Assembly (NCBI RefSeq): GCF_030503875.2
Contig: NZ_CP129968.2
Location: 2,134,001 to 2,198,000 of the forward strand
Length of the DNA: 64,000 nucleotides
Source of the DNA: Marivirga arenosa
GTDB taxonomy: Bacteria > Bacteroidota > Bacteroidia > Cytophagales > Cyclobacteriaceae
Direction of reading: 5' to 3'
Part shown: positions 34,309 to 43,529 of the stretch, in pieces
Numbering within the stretch: the first letter of the stretch is position 1
How the letters are laid out: each line of letters starts with the position of its first letter
Position numbers and translations under genes: made by a program
Notes under the pieces: generated by a model
The model's input: the letters and a program-made list of their open reading frames with translations, nothing else
The model's database searches: none
What the model was told of the DNA's origin: nothing

Positions 34309-36168
34309 ATGAGTTTTAGAAATATTTTTTTATTCCTTTTAGTAAGTTTTTTAAGTACAAATTTAATAGCCCAAAATGATATTGAATTAGAATCACCAGC
34401 ACTACTTGAAGCGAAAGTAGGAGAAGGGGTTGTATTCTTAGTCAAATTTGACAGACAAAGTAATCAAGACCTAAAGCTTACATGGAAAAGCAGTATTTTG
34501 GATGCTAATTTTGATGATCAAGAAGGCGAATTTTATTGGAAAACTGATGCAAATGATATCGGCTTACATTCAGTTTTTTTCTACTTAAAGGATTCAGCTG
34601 ACCAGATCGTATCAACTTCTAAAACTTTGATTAAAATTAATGCCTATGAATCAGTACCTACCATTGAAATGGAACCAGATTCATTAGAGAGCAGAGCTTT
34701 TATAAAACTTTTACAGGGAGAAGAATACAATTTAGAGTTTGTAGCCACCACTACAAATAGTTCAAATGAGGATGATGTCATTCTAAATTACATTTGGAAT
34801 AATAATACGGATTTAAATTCAATCGATCAGGCTGAGACTCATATTATTGGAAATAGATTGCTTTTGACCTGGACGCCAAGCCAAAATCAGGCTAGTAAAA
34901 AATATTTTGATTTAGATTTGATCGCAGTAGATAATACTAATGCGGTAAATAGACGAAAATATCGTTTTCAAATAGTAAGCCAGGAGTTACCTCCTCGTTT
35001 AAGAAATAATGTAAATGATTCCTACATAATCACAGCTGATCAAAAGTTGGACATTGATTTTTCTGTAAATGATCCAAATAATGATCCTATAGTGTATTCA
35101 GTTGATATTCCTGTTAATTTGGGGGCTCCTTCAATTGACCAGAATGGTATATTTAGTTGGGAACTGAGTGCTATTGAAATGAGTAATATTAGTTCTTATT
35201 TTCCATTAAAAATTAAGCTTAGAGCTGAAGAAGCTGATGACTCTAAGAATTTTGTAGAAAAAGAAGTTACTATACTTAAAAGTGATAAAAATGACCCTCC
35301 TTCTATTACAAAATTAAGTAATCTTAGTATAAGAGAGGGATATGATTTAAAGAGAAGGATTTTTATTAAAGATAATAATCATCCGATTTCTGATTTAACA
35401 TTTACATTAGAAAATGAACCAGAATGGTTATATGTTCAACAACAGAATGGCAGAGTTTTCCTTATGACTGATACCATTGGGTTTGATATTGTAAAAGCTG
35501 ATGGAATACCAGTTCAATTTGATGTTTTATTTACTGTAACTGATCCAGATGGGGCTTCTGATAGTAAATTCTTTACAGTTACTGTAAACGAGGGTGTAAA
35601 CACGGAAAAACTCTATGAACAACTCATTGATTATCAAAAATCAACTGATGCTTTATTAGTTGGACTTAGAAAGCAGATTAAAGAACTGGATAGTAAAGTA
35701 CAAAGAAATCAACGCTTAAAGAAAGGATTATTATTCACCACTTTTTTTCTGGGTACTTTTAGTGCAACAGGTTCATTCTTTGAAGATCATACTATTGCAA
35801 ACAAATCTATACCCTATGCTGGGGCATTATTAGCAGTAACAAGTAGTGTTAATGCACTTGCTTTTAATCAAGAAGGGAAAATTATTAATTTAAGAGGGAG
35901 ATTAGAAGATGTTGAAAAATCTATAGTTCGAAATAAAAGTTATTTGAACACCTATTCAATCGAAGATGAAAATGATGATGAACTTCGTAATAGTGAATTA
36001 GTAAATAGAGTCCAATCATATAGGCAAGCTTTAATTGAACAAAGAATTGAATTAAGGAGATTAGAAGATGAGTATAGGGATTTGAATTACGTTCAAAGAA
36101 AAGTAAGAAAGTTTAATAAGAAGGGGAAAGTTGATAATTTAAGATGGAATTTTATTGATAAGATTTAA
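34309..36168 (+). CDS. Uncharacterised envelope protein: cadherin-like domains, coiled coils, membrane hairpin
   Basis: I do not recognise this 619-residue protein as a whole. A signal peptide (to about 22, ending LIAQ) is followed by beta-rich domains to about residue 430. The last of these is cadherin-like (LSNLSIREGYD, FTVTDPDGASDSKFFTVTVNE). A coiled coil (about 433-475) comes next, then two hydrophobic segments (about 476-535) forming a hairpin or transmembrane pair. A second coiled coil (about 525-600) has a basic tail. The arrangement suggests a protein bridging the periplasm and membrane. It begins 4 bases after the DMT gene, so it belongs to the tgt unit. Confidence 0.7.
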   Translation: MSFRNIFLFLLVSFLSTNLIAQNDIELESPALLEAKVGEGVVFLVKFDRQSNQDLKLTWKSSILDANFDDQEGEFYWKTDANDIGLHSVFFYLKDSADQIVSTSKTLIKINAYESVPTIEMEPDSLESRAFIKLLQGEEYNLEFVATTTNSSNEDDVILNYIWNNNTDLNSIDQAETHIIGNRLLLTWTPSQNQASKKYFDLDLIAVDNTNAVNRRKYRFQIVSQELPPRLRNNVNDSYIITADQKLDIDFSVNDPNNDPIVYSVDIPVNLGAPSIDQNGIFSWELSAIEMSNISSYFPLKIKLRAEEADDSKNFVEKEVTILKSDKNDPPSITKLSNLSIREGYDLKRRIFIKDNNHPISDLTFTLENEPEWLYVQQQNGRVFLMTDTIGFDIVKADGIPVQFDVLFTVTDPDGASDSKFFTVTVNEGVNTEKLYEQLIDYQKSTDALLVGLRKQIKELDSKVQRNQRLKKGLLFTTFFLGTFSATGSFFEDHTIANKSIPYAGALLAVTSSVNALAFNQEGKIINLRGRLEDVEKSIVRNKSYLNTYSIEDENDDELRNSELVNRVQSYRQALIEQRIELRRLEDEYRDLNYVQRKVRKFNKKGKVDNLRWNFIDKI

Positions 36169-36325
36169 GAGTTCCATTCTCCTGCATTTTCTATTCAATT
36201 TGAATACCAGTGACCTTTTATTTTCAAATGAGTTTATTTTAAAACGATTTAAAATTAGATGAAATCCTGTAAATAAAACATTATCAATAATTTACTGTTT
36301 CAATTGCTTACTAAAAACAAACGAG

Positions 36326-36814
36326 ATGAAAAAGTTATTGAAAGTAGTTGTATTAAGTGTATTTGTATTAGGATTGTCATTCTCAGTTAAAGCTCAAAAC
36401 AAAAATATTGTTGAATTAGCGGTAGGTACTGAGTCCCTTTCAACATTGGTAACAGCAGTAAAAGCAGCTGGTTTAGTAGAAACATTGAGTGGAGCAGGTC
36501 CATTTACTGTTTTCGCCCCAACAAATGCAGCATTTGAGGCTCTTCCAGATGGTGTTTTGGAGTCACTACTAAAGCCCGAAAATAAAGATCAATTAGTAGC
36601 AGTTTTAACGTATCACGTTATTGGAGCAAAGGTAATGTCAACTGATTTGAAAGAAGGTCAAAAAGCTAAAACTGTACAGGGTGAAGAAGTTAGCATTAGT
36701 TTAAAAGGTGGTGCTACTGTAAGCGGAGCGAATGTTGCGAAAGCAGATATTAAGGCATCTAATGGAGTAGTACATGTTATTGATGCAGTTATTTTACCTC
36801 CATCAATGAAATAA
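36326..36814 (+). CDS. Secreted fasciclin (FAS1) domain protein
   Basis: The 162-residue protein has a signal peptide (to about 23, ending VKAQ) and a single FAS1 domain (about 28-160). Signature segments are FTVFAPTNAAFEALP (near 67-81), LTYHVIGAKV and the final NGVVHVIDAVILP. FAS1 domains mediate adhesion in many organisms; in bacteria the role is mostly unknown. There is no sorting domain or lipobox, so it is probably periplasmic or soluble. It is monocistronic with its own terminator. Confidence 0.92.
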   Translation: MKKLLKVVVLSVFVLGLSFSVKAQNKNIVELAVGTESLSTLVTAVKAAGLVETLSGAGPFTVFAPTNAAFEALPDGVLESLLKPENKDQLVAVLTYHVIGAKVMSTDLKEGQKAKTVQGEEVSISLKGGATVSGANVAKADIKASNGVVHVIDAVILPPSMK

Positions 36815-36835
36815 TTTGAATAATTAGATACCATG

Positions 36836-36867
36836 AAAACCTCAAAAATTAATTTTGAGGTTTTTTT
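36836..36867. terminator. Bidirectional intrinsic terminator between fasciclin gene and ispE
   Basis: A 12-bp stem, AAAACCTCAAAA / TTTTGAGGTTTT, with a 5-nt loop is flanked by A and T runs. The T run on the plus side ends the fasciclin transcript; the mirror side can end ispE, whose stop codon is 4 bases away. Confidence 0.8.
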
Positions 36868-36871
36868 ATGT

Positions 36872-37672
36872 TTATAATTTTAATATTTGATCAGCCTTGA
36901 TTGATTCAACGTCCGAGTTATCATTAAATAGGCCAAAAATAGTAGAACCACTGCCGGTCATGCTTGCATAAATTGCACCTGAATCATAAAGAGATTGCTT
37001 AATTCCTTTTAATTGAGGGTGCTTTTGAAAAACTGATTCCTCAAAATCGTTTTTAAGTTTATCCTTCCAGTCCTGAATAGCGAAATTGTTAATCACCTCT
37101 TTTACTGAGGCATCTGGTTTTTTGGGAATAATGCCGCTGTAGGCTTCTGCTGTTCCAATATGAATTCCGGGATAAATAATTCCTAAATACATACCGGAAA
37201 GATCTAGATTACAATCCTCAAAAATTTCTCCTCGTCCACTTACAAACTTTGGTTTGTTTTCTATAAAAAAAGGACAATCGCTACCTAATTGAAGTGCCAT
37301 TTCCTCTCGTTCTGAAATGGATAAATTCAAATTAAAATAATCATTTAAGAGATTTAACATAAAAGAGCCATCAGCCGAACCTCCACCCATACCAGCTCCC
37401 ATTGGTATATGTTTATGAAGAATGATTTTGACATTAGGGATGTTATACCGTTCCTTAACAGTATTAAATGCTTTGATCACTAGGTTATGCTCATAATTTC
37501 CAGGGATTTCTAAACCAGTAGTCTGAAATTCTAATTTTTCAGAAGGGATTATTTCCAAGGCATCTTTGATAGGTATAGGGTAAAAACATGATTCAATATC
37601 ATGATAACCATCAGCTCTTTTGGCTGTGATGTTTAGTCCTAAATTAATTTTAGCGTTTGGAAATACGAGCAT
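36872..37672 (-). CDS. ispE: 4-diphosphocytidyl-2-C-methyl-D-erythritol kinase
   Basis: IspE is the ATP-dependent kinase of the MEP isoprenoid pathway. The 266 residues belong to the GHMP kinase family: FPNAKINLGLNI with the active-site Lys near the start, the ATP-binding loop PMGAGMGGGSADGS near 90-105, and MTGSGSTIFGLF near the end. Length is slightly short but normal for Bacteroidota. It lies 109 bases downstream of fabI, and that gap is filled mostly by a palindromic repeat. Confidence 0.95.
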   Translation of the reverse strand: MLVFPNAKINLGLNITAKRADGYHDIESCFYPIPIKDALEIIPSEKLEFQTTGLEIPGNYEHNLVIKAFNTVKERYNIPNVKIILHKHIPMGAGMGGGSADGSFMLNLLNDYFNLNLSISEREEMALQLGSDCPFFIENKPKFVSGRGEIFEDCNLDLSGMYLGIIYPGIHIGTAEAYSGIIPKKPDASVKEVINNFAIQDWKDKLKNDFEESVFQKHPQLKGIKQSLYDSGAIYASMTGSGSTIFGLFNDNSDVESIKADQILKL

Positions 37673-37684
37673 CTGGTGATTTTG

Positions 37685-37768
37685 AAAACCTGTCAGGTTT
37701 TGATATTGATAAAAGGCAGTAGTTTATTATACTCTGCAATCAAATATAGGGTAAACCTGACAGGTTTA
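37685..37768. repeat. Palindromic intergenic element (REP/MITE-like)
   Basis: Two 17-bp palindromes, AAAACCTGTCAGGTTTT (37685-37701) and TAAACCTGACAGGTTTA (37752-37768), lie at the ends of an 84-bp block. Over 15 bases they are also exact reverse complements of each other. Inner segments partly pair as well (ATATTGAT with ATCAAATAT, GGCAG with CTCTGC). No ORF, and no clear target duplication. It may act as an RNA hairpin between fabI and ispE, or be a dispersed repeat; I see no other copy in the window. Confidence 0.65.
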
Positions 37769-37781
37769 TGGTAAATAGAAT

Positions 37782-38591
37782 TTATTTCATTTCGTCAATT
37801 AGCTCCTCAGAGATTCCAGTGAATGAATAACCACCATCATGGAATAAGTTCTGCATGGTAACTTTTCTCGTGAAATCAGAGAACATCATAATGACATAAT
37901 CTGCACATTCTTCGGCCGTGGCATTTCCTAATGGGGACATTTTTTCAGCAAAGTTGTAGAATGAATCAAATCCACTAATACCAGAGCCTGCAGTAGTAGG
38001 AGTAGGGGATTGAGAAATAGTGTTTACTCTCACATTCTTTCTTTTTCCAAAATGATAGCCATAGCTACGTGCAATTGATTCTAATAATGCTTTGGCATCA
38101 GCCATATCGTTATAGAATGGATATGTACGCTGAGCTGCGATATATGATAAACCTAAAATAGAACCGTATTCATTCATTACGTCCATTTTATCTGCTGTTT
38201 GCATCATTTTATGAAATGACACAGCTGAAATATCATAAGTCTTTTGCAACCAATCATAGTTTAAATCATTGTAGGCTTTTCCTTTTCTCACATTTGGTGA
38301 CATACCAATTGAGTGAAGAAGGAAATCAAAGTTTCCACCTAATATTTCTTTTGATTCAGTATATAATTTAGTGATATCATCAACAGAAGTTGCATCGGCA
38401 GGAATCACTTCAGTATTACATTCTTTAGCTAGTTCCTGAATGCCTCCCATTCTTAAAGCAACTGGAGCATTGGTTAAAACAAATTGTGCACCTTGTTCTT
38501 TTGCTTTTAAAGCGACTTTCCAAGCAATAGAATTTTCATCTAATGCACCTGTAATAATTCCTTTTTTTCCTGCTAATAAGTTATTTGACAT
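37782..38591 (-). CDS. fabI: Enoyl-[acyl-carrier-protein] reductase (NADH), FabI
   Basis: FabI reduces trans-2-enoyl-ACP in the last step of each fatty-acid elongation cycle. The 269-residue short-chain dehydrogenase fold has GKKGIITGALDENSIAWKVA at the cofactor site and LLHSIGMSP. The catalytic pair Tyr-x6-Lys sits in FYNDMADAK. A C-terminal NLFHDGGYSFTGI segment closes the fold. The active-site wording differs from the proteobacterial form but is the pattern I know from Bacteroidota. A -7 box lies 22 bases upstream. It precedes ispE on the same strand. Confidence 0.92.
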   Translation of the reverse strand: MSNNLLAGKKGIITGALDENSIAWKVALKAKEQGAQFVLTNAPVALRMGGIQELAKECNTEVIPADATSVDDITKLYTESKEILGGNFDFLLHSIGMSPNVRKGKAYNDLNYDWLQKTYDISAVSFHKMMQTADKMDVMNEYGSILGLSYIAAQRTYPFYNDMADAKALLESIARSYGYHFGKRKNVRVNTISQSPTPTTAGSGISGFDSFYNFAEKMSPLGNATAEECADYVIMMFSDFTRKVTMQNLFHDGGYSFTGISEELIDEMK

Positions 38592-38613
38592 AGTTTTCTG
38601 TATTGTGTTTGAG

Positions 38614-38621
38614 CAAAAATA
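38614..38621 (-). promoter_or_regulatory. fabI -7 promoter box
   Basis: On the minus strand the bases read TATTTTTG, a perfect TAnnTTTG, 22 bases before the fabI start. The -33 element is not clear. Confidence 0.45.
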
Positions 38622-38669
38622 TAAATTAATTATTGAGTATAATATTTAATCCAGTAAAAATGAATGCAT

Positions 38670-39611
38670 TTATTGATTCAAATTGGGATCAAATTTTTTC
38701 TTTGCGCCTTCCTTACCCTCAGTATAGTTGTAAAACACTCTTTGAGTTGGGTAAGCAAAATCTATATCATCTTGCTTTGCAAAATTATCTAATATTGCTT
38801 CCCATACATTATTTTCTACTACTCTTCTTTTTTTAGGCTCAGATAAAAAACGAATGGTTAATTCTACCCCGCTATCCTTTACTTGTGTATACACAATAGG
38901 AGTGAGGTTACTGTAAAATATCATATATTTCTTCGAAGCTTCCAGTAACTTTCGCTTTGCAGAAAAGGATAACTCTTCTGCATGGATATTGATGATATTT
39001 TCTAAAATCTCTTTAGCTTTTCTCCAATTGCTTTCAAAGGTTACTAATACTGGTAATTCAAGCCAAATATGACTAAAACCTTGATTATAATTCGCCTGAC
39101 TTACTTTAAAAACTTCACCATTTGGGACGTGAATAATTCTTCCAGTACTTTGTTCTGCAGCTACCCAATTGCCAATTTCATTAATAGTAAATTGAAAAAA
39201 ACGGATATCGATCACATCTCCAGAAACACCTCCGATTTCAATTCTATCCCCAACTTCAAAAGGTTTACGAACGACAATAAAGAGCCATGCTGCTAAATTT
39301 ACTATGGGGACTTGAAGTGCAATGGCTAAACCTGCACTTACTAAACCTAGAAATGTACCTATTGAATCAATCTTATCAATCCAAATATTAGCTAGCGCAA
39401 TAAGTAAAATGATATAATAGGCATTTTTAACCCCATTCTTCCATTGATAGCGATCTTTTACATCTTTAAAATTCTTGAAAATTAATTGAAGAGCTAAAAA
39501 CCTGATAAGCAGTAAAACAAATAAAGCTAAAAAGCTATGAAATATTTTTAATTGCAAATCAGGGCTAATTTGCCACTCATTTTCGAAATATGACATGATG
39601 TTTTCGACCAT
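38670..39611 (-). CDS. Divergent MscS-type mechanosensitive channel
   Basis: The 313-residue membrane protein has three hydrophobic segments (about 22-42, 62-80 and 85-115). The pore helix region, IGTFLGLVSAGLAIALQVPIVNLAAWLFIVVRKPFEVGDRIEIGG in outline, matches the MscS pattern of a small-residue helix ending in RKPFEVGDRI. It has a Bacteroidota-type variant with GEVFKVSQANYNQGF and a shorter cage domain than the first MscS gene. It is a single gene, 78 bases upstream of fabI. Whether it gates mechanically or is regulatory is not shown. Confidence 0.85.
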   Translation of the reverse strand: MVENIMSYFENEWQISPDLQLKIFHSFLALFVLLLIRFLALQLIFKNFKDVKDRYQWKNGVKNAYYIILLIALANIWIDKIDSIGTFLGLVSAGLAIALQVPIVNLAAWLFIVVRKPFEVGDRIEIGGVSGDVIDIRFFQFTINEIGNWVAAEQSTGRIIHVPNGEVFKVSQANYNQGFSHIWLELPVLVTFESNWRKAKEILENIINIHAEELSFSAKRKLLEASKKYMIFYSNLTPIVYTQVKDSGVELTIRFLSEPKKRRVVENNVWEAILDNFAKQDDIDFAYPTQRVFYNYTEGKEGAKKKFDPNLNQ

Positions 39612-39674
39612 ACCGCAATATAGGAAAATGCAGATTCTATTAAGAAAAGTTTAGACTTAAGCTTCTAAAAAATA

Positions 39675-40868
39675 TTAAAACCTTTTCAATGCCAAATCAC
39701 TCACATGATCCCCAATAGATAGGGAAGAGGTAGCCGCTGGAGAAGGAGCATTGCAAACATTTACAGCATTGCTTTCCTCTAGTATCAAGAAATCATCAAT
39801 TAAGCCGCCATTTCTGTCACAAGCTTGTGCTCTAACACCCGCACCACCAGGAGTTAAATCACTTTCAGTAATATCTGGTAATAACTTTTGAAGTGCGGTG
39901 GTAAAGGCTGATTTAGAGAATGAACGATACATCTCCCCAAAGCCAGTTTTCCAGTATTTAGCAGCTACTTTTTGAAAACCGGGCCAAGCCAATGATTCTC
40001 CTAACTCAACTAAATTAAATAAAGATTTTCGGTAGCCCTCTCGTTTGAAAGCTAGTACAGCATTGGGGCCTGCTTCTATTCCTCCATTAATCATTCGTGT
40101 AAAATGTACTCCCAAGAATGGGAAGTTAGGATCTGGAACTGGATACACTAAATTCTTGATCAAATATTGCTTTTCTGGCTTAATCATGAAATATTCCCCT
40201 CTGAAAGGAATAATTTTTAAATCCAGTTTTTCGGTAGTGAGTTTGGCAATTTTGTCAGAATATAATCCAGCACAGTTCACCACTAATTTGGTTTCATAGC
40301 TATTGTTATTTGTTATAACAGTAGTCACTCCACCTTTTTCTTGAATATCAGTCACTTTTTGACTTAGGATTATTTCTCCACCTAATTCTTGAAATTTTTC
40401 AGCATACTTTAAAGAAACAGCAGTATAATCTATTATTCCGGTTTGAGGCACATAAATACCCGCGATTCCATTTACGTAAGGCTCTCGCTCTTTTACTTCT
40501 TCTTTAGTAAGTCTTAACAAACCCGACAATCCGTTCTGATTTCCTCTTTCCTCAATCATGGATAAGGTCGGAAGTTCTGATTTATCTGTAGCCACAATTA
40601 CTTTACCACATAGTTCATATGGAACTCCTTCTTCATCACAGAATTTTAATAGTTGGTTGTAGCCATCAATGCAATTTTTAGCTTTTAAACTACCAGGTTT
40701 ATAATAAACACCTGAGTGAATTACTCCACTATTATTACCCGTTTGATGTTGTGCTAGCTTTTCTTCCTTCTCCAATAATAAAACGGATAACTTTGAATTC
40801 TTTTGTTTGATTTTCAAAGCTGTAGCTAAGCCTACAATACCACCACCAACTATTATAATATCTTTCAT
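39675..40868 (-). CDS. lhgO: L-2-hydroxyglutarate oxidase
   Basis: LhgO oxidises L-2-hydroxyglutarate to 2-oxoglutarate with FAD, passing electrons to the quinone pool. The 397 residues show the Rossmann motif DIIIVGGGIVGLATAL at the N-terminus, GNNSGVIHSGVYYKPGSLKA, and a C-terminal GGAGVRAQ and SPAATSSLSIG block. All are typical of this DAO-family enzyme. It is monocistronic. Related FAD-dependent oxidoreductases are the only alternative. Confidence 0.92.
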   Translation of the reverse strand: MKDIIIVGGGIVGLATALKIKQKNSKLSVLLLEKEEKLAQHQTGNNSGVIHSGVYYKPGSLKAKNCIDGYNQLLKFCDEEGVPYELCGKVIVATDKSELPTLSMIEERGNQNGLSGLLRLTKEEVKEREPYVNGIAGIYVPQTGIIDYTAVSLKYAEKFQELGGEIILSQKVTDIQEKGGVTTVITNNNSYETKLVVNCAGLYSDKIAKLTTEKLDLKIIPFRGEYFMIKPEKQYLIKNLVYPVPDPNFPFLGVHFTRMINGGIEAGPNAVLAFKREGYRKSLFNLVELGESLAWPGFQKVAAKYWKTGFGEMYRSFSKSAFTTALQKLLPDITESDLTPGGAGVRAQACDRNGGLIDDFLILEESNAVNVCNAPSPAATSSLSIGDHVSDLALKRF

Positions 40869-40912
40869 TTTTTAGATTTTAGAATCTATTTTCTAGAGAC
40901 TAGATTTTAGGA
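40869..40912. repeat. TAGATTTTAG repeats upstream of lhgO
   Basis: The word TAGATTTTAG occurs twice (near 40873 and 40901) together with TCTA/TAGA inverted words (AATCTA, CTAGAGACTAG), in an AT-rich 40-bp stretch. It can form weak hairpins. The role is unknown; it could be a small dispersed repeat. Confidence 0.4.
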
Positions 40913-41022
40913 TTTTTACTATAAAATTTTTCAGATAAATAACACCCTTTATTAAACATCCATTACTCAAATAGTAAAAATATTTATAATTATGGATTGA
41001 ACTTTCAAAAGAGCCTTTAAAT

Positions 41023-42324
41023 TTAATTTACAATAACTAAATAGTAATTCTTTTTACCCCTTTGCACTAAAATGTATTTTCCTTGCAGCAAAGTAAAATC
41101 AACTCCTGCATTAGCATCTTGAACTTTCTCTTTATTTACACTTACTCCACCACCTTTAATCATCTTTCTGGCTTCACCTTTGGAAGGGAAGATAGTCCCC
41201 TCAGTTAGTTCTGAAAGAAAATCGGTTACATTTTCAGTATTGTCTAAGTCAGATTTATTAATGGTGATTTGAGGTACCCCCTCAAAAACGCTTAGTAAAG
41301 TTTCTTCATCAATACTTTTTAATTCTTCAGTGGTTGATTTTCCAAATAAGATAGAGGAGGCTTTCAGAGCCATATCCAGAGCCTCTTGTGAATGAACTCT
41401 AACGGTTAATTCTTCAGCTAAAGCTTTTTGAAGAACTCTTAAATGTGGTGCTTCATTATGCTCTTTTTCTAATGCTTCAATTTCTTCTTTTCCTTTTGTA
41501 CTGAAGATTCTGATGAAGTTACTCATGTCTTCGTCTGAAGCATTTAACCAAAACTGATAGAATTTATATGGTGAAGTTTTTTTAGGGTCAAGCCATATAT
41601 TTCCACTCTCAGTTTTACCAAACTTTGAACCATCAGCCTTTTTAATTAACGGACAAGTAACCGCAAAAGCTTCCTCATGCTCCATCTTACGAATCATTTC
41701 AGTACCAGTAGTAATGTTTCCCCACTGATCAGAACCACCCATTTGAAGCTTGCAATTCTTTTCTCTGTATAAATGAAGGAAATCATATCCTTGCACGAGT
41801 TGATAGGTAAACTCTGTAAAGCTCATTCCTTCGCTAGATTCAGATGACAATCTTTTCTTTACAGAATCCTTCGCCATCATGTAGTTCACTGTGATATGCT
41901 TTCCTACATCGCGGATGAATCCTAAGAAACTGAAATCTTTCATCCAGTCATAGTTATTCACTAGTTCAGCTTTATTATCAGCTTCATCATCAAAATCTAA
42001 GAAGTTTTGAACTTGAGCTTTTATAGCGGCTTCATTATGTCTTAAAGTAGCTTCATCCAATAAGTTTCTCTCTTTTGATTTTCCCGATGGATCACCTATC
42101 ATTCCAGTAGCACCACCTAATAAAACGAATGGTTTATGACCAGCATCTTGAAAATGCTTTAACATCATGATTCCAACTAAATGACCAATGTGAAGAGAAT
42201 CAGCTGTAGGGTCAATACCTACATAAGCACTGCTCATTTCTTTTGCCAATTGTTTTTCCACACCCGGCATCATGTCGTGAATCATGCCTCTCCATTGAAG
42301 CTCTTCTATAAAATTCTTTTGCAT
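41023..42324 (-). CDS. tyrS: Tyrosyl-tRNA synthetase
   Basis: TyrS charges tRNA-Tyr. The 433 residues are a class I synthetase with the HIGH signature in [21 protein letters not shown], and a KMSKS variant KFGKTESG as in the TyrS family. A C-terminal S4 RNA-binding domain (about 355-425, [20 protein letters not shown]) closes the protein. Length is normal. A perfect -7 promoter box lies 38 bases upstream. It is monocistronic. Confidence 0.97.
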   Translation of the reverse strand: MQKNFIEELQWRGMIHDMMPGVEKQLAKEMSSAYVGIDPTADSLHIGHLVGIMMLKHFQDAGHKPFVLLGGATGMIGDPSGKSKERNLLDEATLRHNEAAIKAQVQNFLDFDDEADNKAELVNNYDWMKDFSFLGFIRDVGKHITVNYMMAKDSVKKRLSSESSEGMSFTEFTYQLVQGYDFLHLYREKNCKLQMGGSDQWGNITTGTEMIRKMEHEEAFAVTCPLIKKADGSKFGKTESGNIWLDPKKTSPYKFYQFWLNASDEDMSNFIRIFSTKGKEEIEALEKEHNEAPHLRVLQKALAEELTVRVHSQEALDMALKASSILFGKSTTEELKSIDEETLLSVFEGVPQITINKSDLDNTENVTDFLSELTEGTIFPSKGEARKMIKGGGVSVNKEKVQDANAGVDFTLLQGKYILVQRGKKNYYLVIVN

Positions 42325-42362
42325 ATTTCTATTGTTGAAAGTCAGATTACTTGTAGTGGCTG

Positions 42363-42370
42363 CAAATATA
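42363..42370 (-). promoter_or_regulatory. tyrS -7 promoter box
   Basis: On the minus strand the bases read TATATTTG, an exact match to the Bacteroidota -7 consensus, leaving a leader of roughly 30-35 nt before tyrS. The -33 match is poor. Confidence 0.5.
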
Positions 42371-42477
42371 AAAGGCTTAGTAAGGAAATAATAGTGAATT
42401 TTAAATTAGATTTTGGATTATGAGTATGGAGATGATGAAATTAGAATTCTTTACATTTGATTTCTTAATTCAAGACT

Positions 42478-43494
42478 ATGATCAGACAATCCTACAGAAC
42501 ACATAAAGCAGGCTCATTTAAAAGACTAAAATTAGTAGAAGAAGAAATATTAAATCCTAGTGAAAACGAGGTGCAAGTTGCCGTAAAAGCGGTAGGATTA
42601 AACTTTGCTGATGTCTTTGCCATTTTAGGTCTCTACAGCGCGACTCCTGAAGGTAGCTTTATTCCTGGTTTAGAATATTCTGGTGAAATCATTGCAAAAG
42701 GAAGTAAAGTCAAAGATTTTGAAATAGGAGATAGAGTTATGGGAGTGACTCGTTTTGGTGCTTACACTTCTCATATTAATATTGATCAAGCCTATGTAAG
42801 TAAAATTCCAGCTAATTGGACCTTTGAAGAGGGGGCTTCCTTTTTAGTGCAAGCCCTAACTGCATATTATGGCTTGTTTCATTTAGGGAATTTGAAAAAA
42901 GGAGATACCGTTTTAATACATTCTGCAGCAGGTGGTGTAGGACTTTTAGCGAATAGAATGGCACAACAATATGGTGCTTACACGATTGGAACTGTGGGTT
43001 CAGCTGCAAAAATTGATTTATTAAAAAAGGAGGGGTATCAGAAATATATCGTTCGTTCAAGTAAATTCAAGCATGATCTGGAGGAAGCATTGGTTGGGCG
43101 AGAGTTAAATGTGGTAATGGAATGTATTGGAGGGAAGATATTCGAAATAGGATATGAGTTTTTAGCACCTCAAGGTAGGATGGTGAATTATGGCTCGGCT
43201 AGGTATGGAGGTACAGGAAATTCACCTAATTGGCCAAAACTTGTTTGGCAGTATTTGACAAGACCCAAAATTGATCCTCAAAAAATGATTGAAACTAATA
43301 AAGCAATTCTTGGCTTCAATTTGATCTGGCTGTACGAGAAGAAAGATCTTATGAAGCAGATTTTAGCTGAATTAGAAAATCTAAATATGGAAGCTCCATA
43401 TATTGGTCATCAATTTGAGTTCTCCCAAATGCATGAAGCTTTGAAACTATTTCAATCTGGAAAAACAACAGGAAAGGTTGTTTTAACTCTTTAG
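42478..43494 (+). CDS. MDR-family zinc-free oxidoreductase (VAT1/quinone oxidoreductase-like)
   Basis: The 338-residue medium-chain dehydrogenase/reductase has a GroES-like N-terminal domain (GLNFADVFAILGLY, FIPGLEYSGEI) and a Rossmann domain with the NADPH motif HSAAGGVGLLANRMAQ. The zinc-ligand cysteines of alcohol dehydrogenases are absent, so it fits the quinone-oxidoreductase/VAT1 branch. An extended C-terminal region (WPKLVWQYLTRPKIDPQ) resembles VAT1-like proteins. The substrate is unknown, perhaps a quinone or an enoyl compound. Confidence 0.87.
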   Translation: MIRQSYRTHKAGSFKRLKLVEEEILNPSENEVQVAVKAVGLNFADVFAILGLYSATPEGSFIPGLEYSGEIIAKGSKVKDFEIGDRVMGVTRFGAYTSHINIDQAYVSKIPANWTFEEGASFLVQALTAYYGLFHLGNLKKGDTVLIHSAAGGVGLLANRMAQQYGAYTIGTVGSAAKIDLLKKEGYQKYIVRSSKFKHDLEEALVGRELNVVMECIGGKIFEIGYEFLAPQGRMVNYGSARYGGTGNSPNWPKLVWQYLTRPKIDPQKMIETNKAILGFNLIWLYEKKDLMKQILAELENLNMEAPYIGHQFEFSQMHEALKLFQSGKTTGKVVLTL

Positions 43495-43529
43495 AAAATA
43501 AAAATGAACTTAAGTTAACTTATTAGTAA

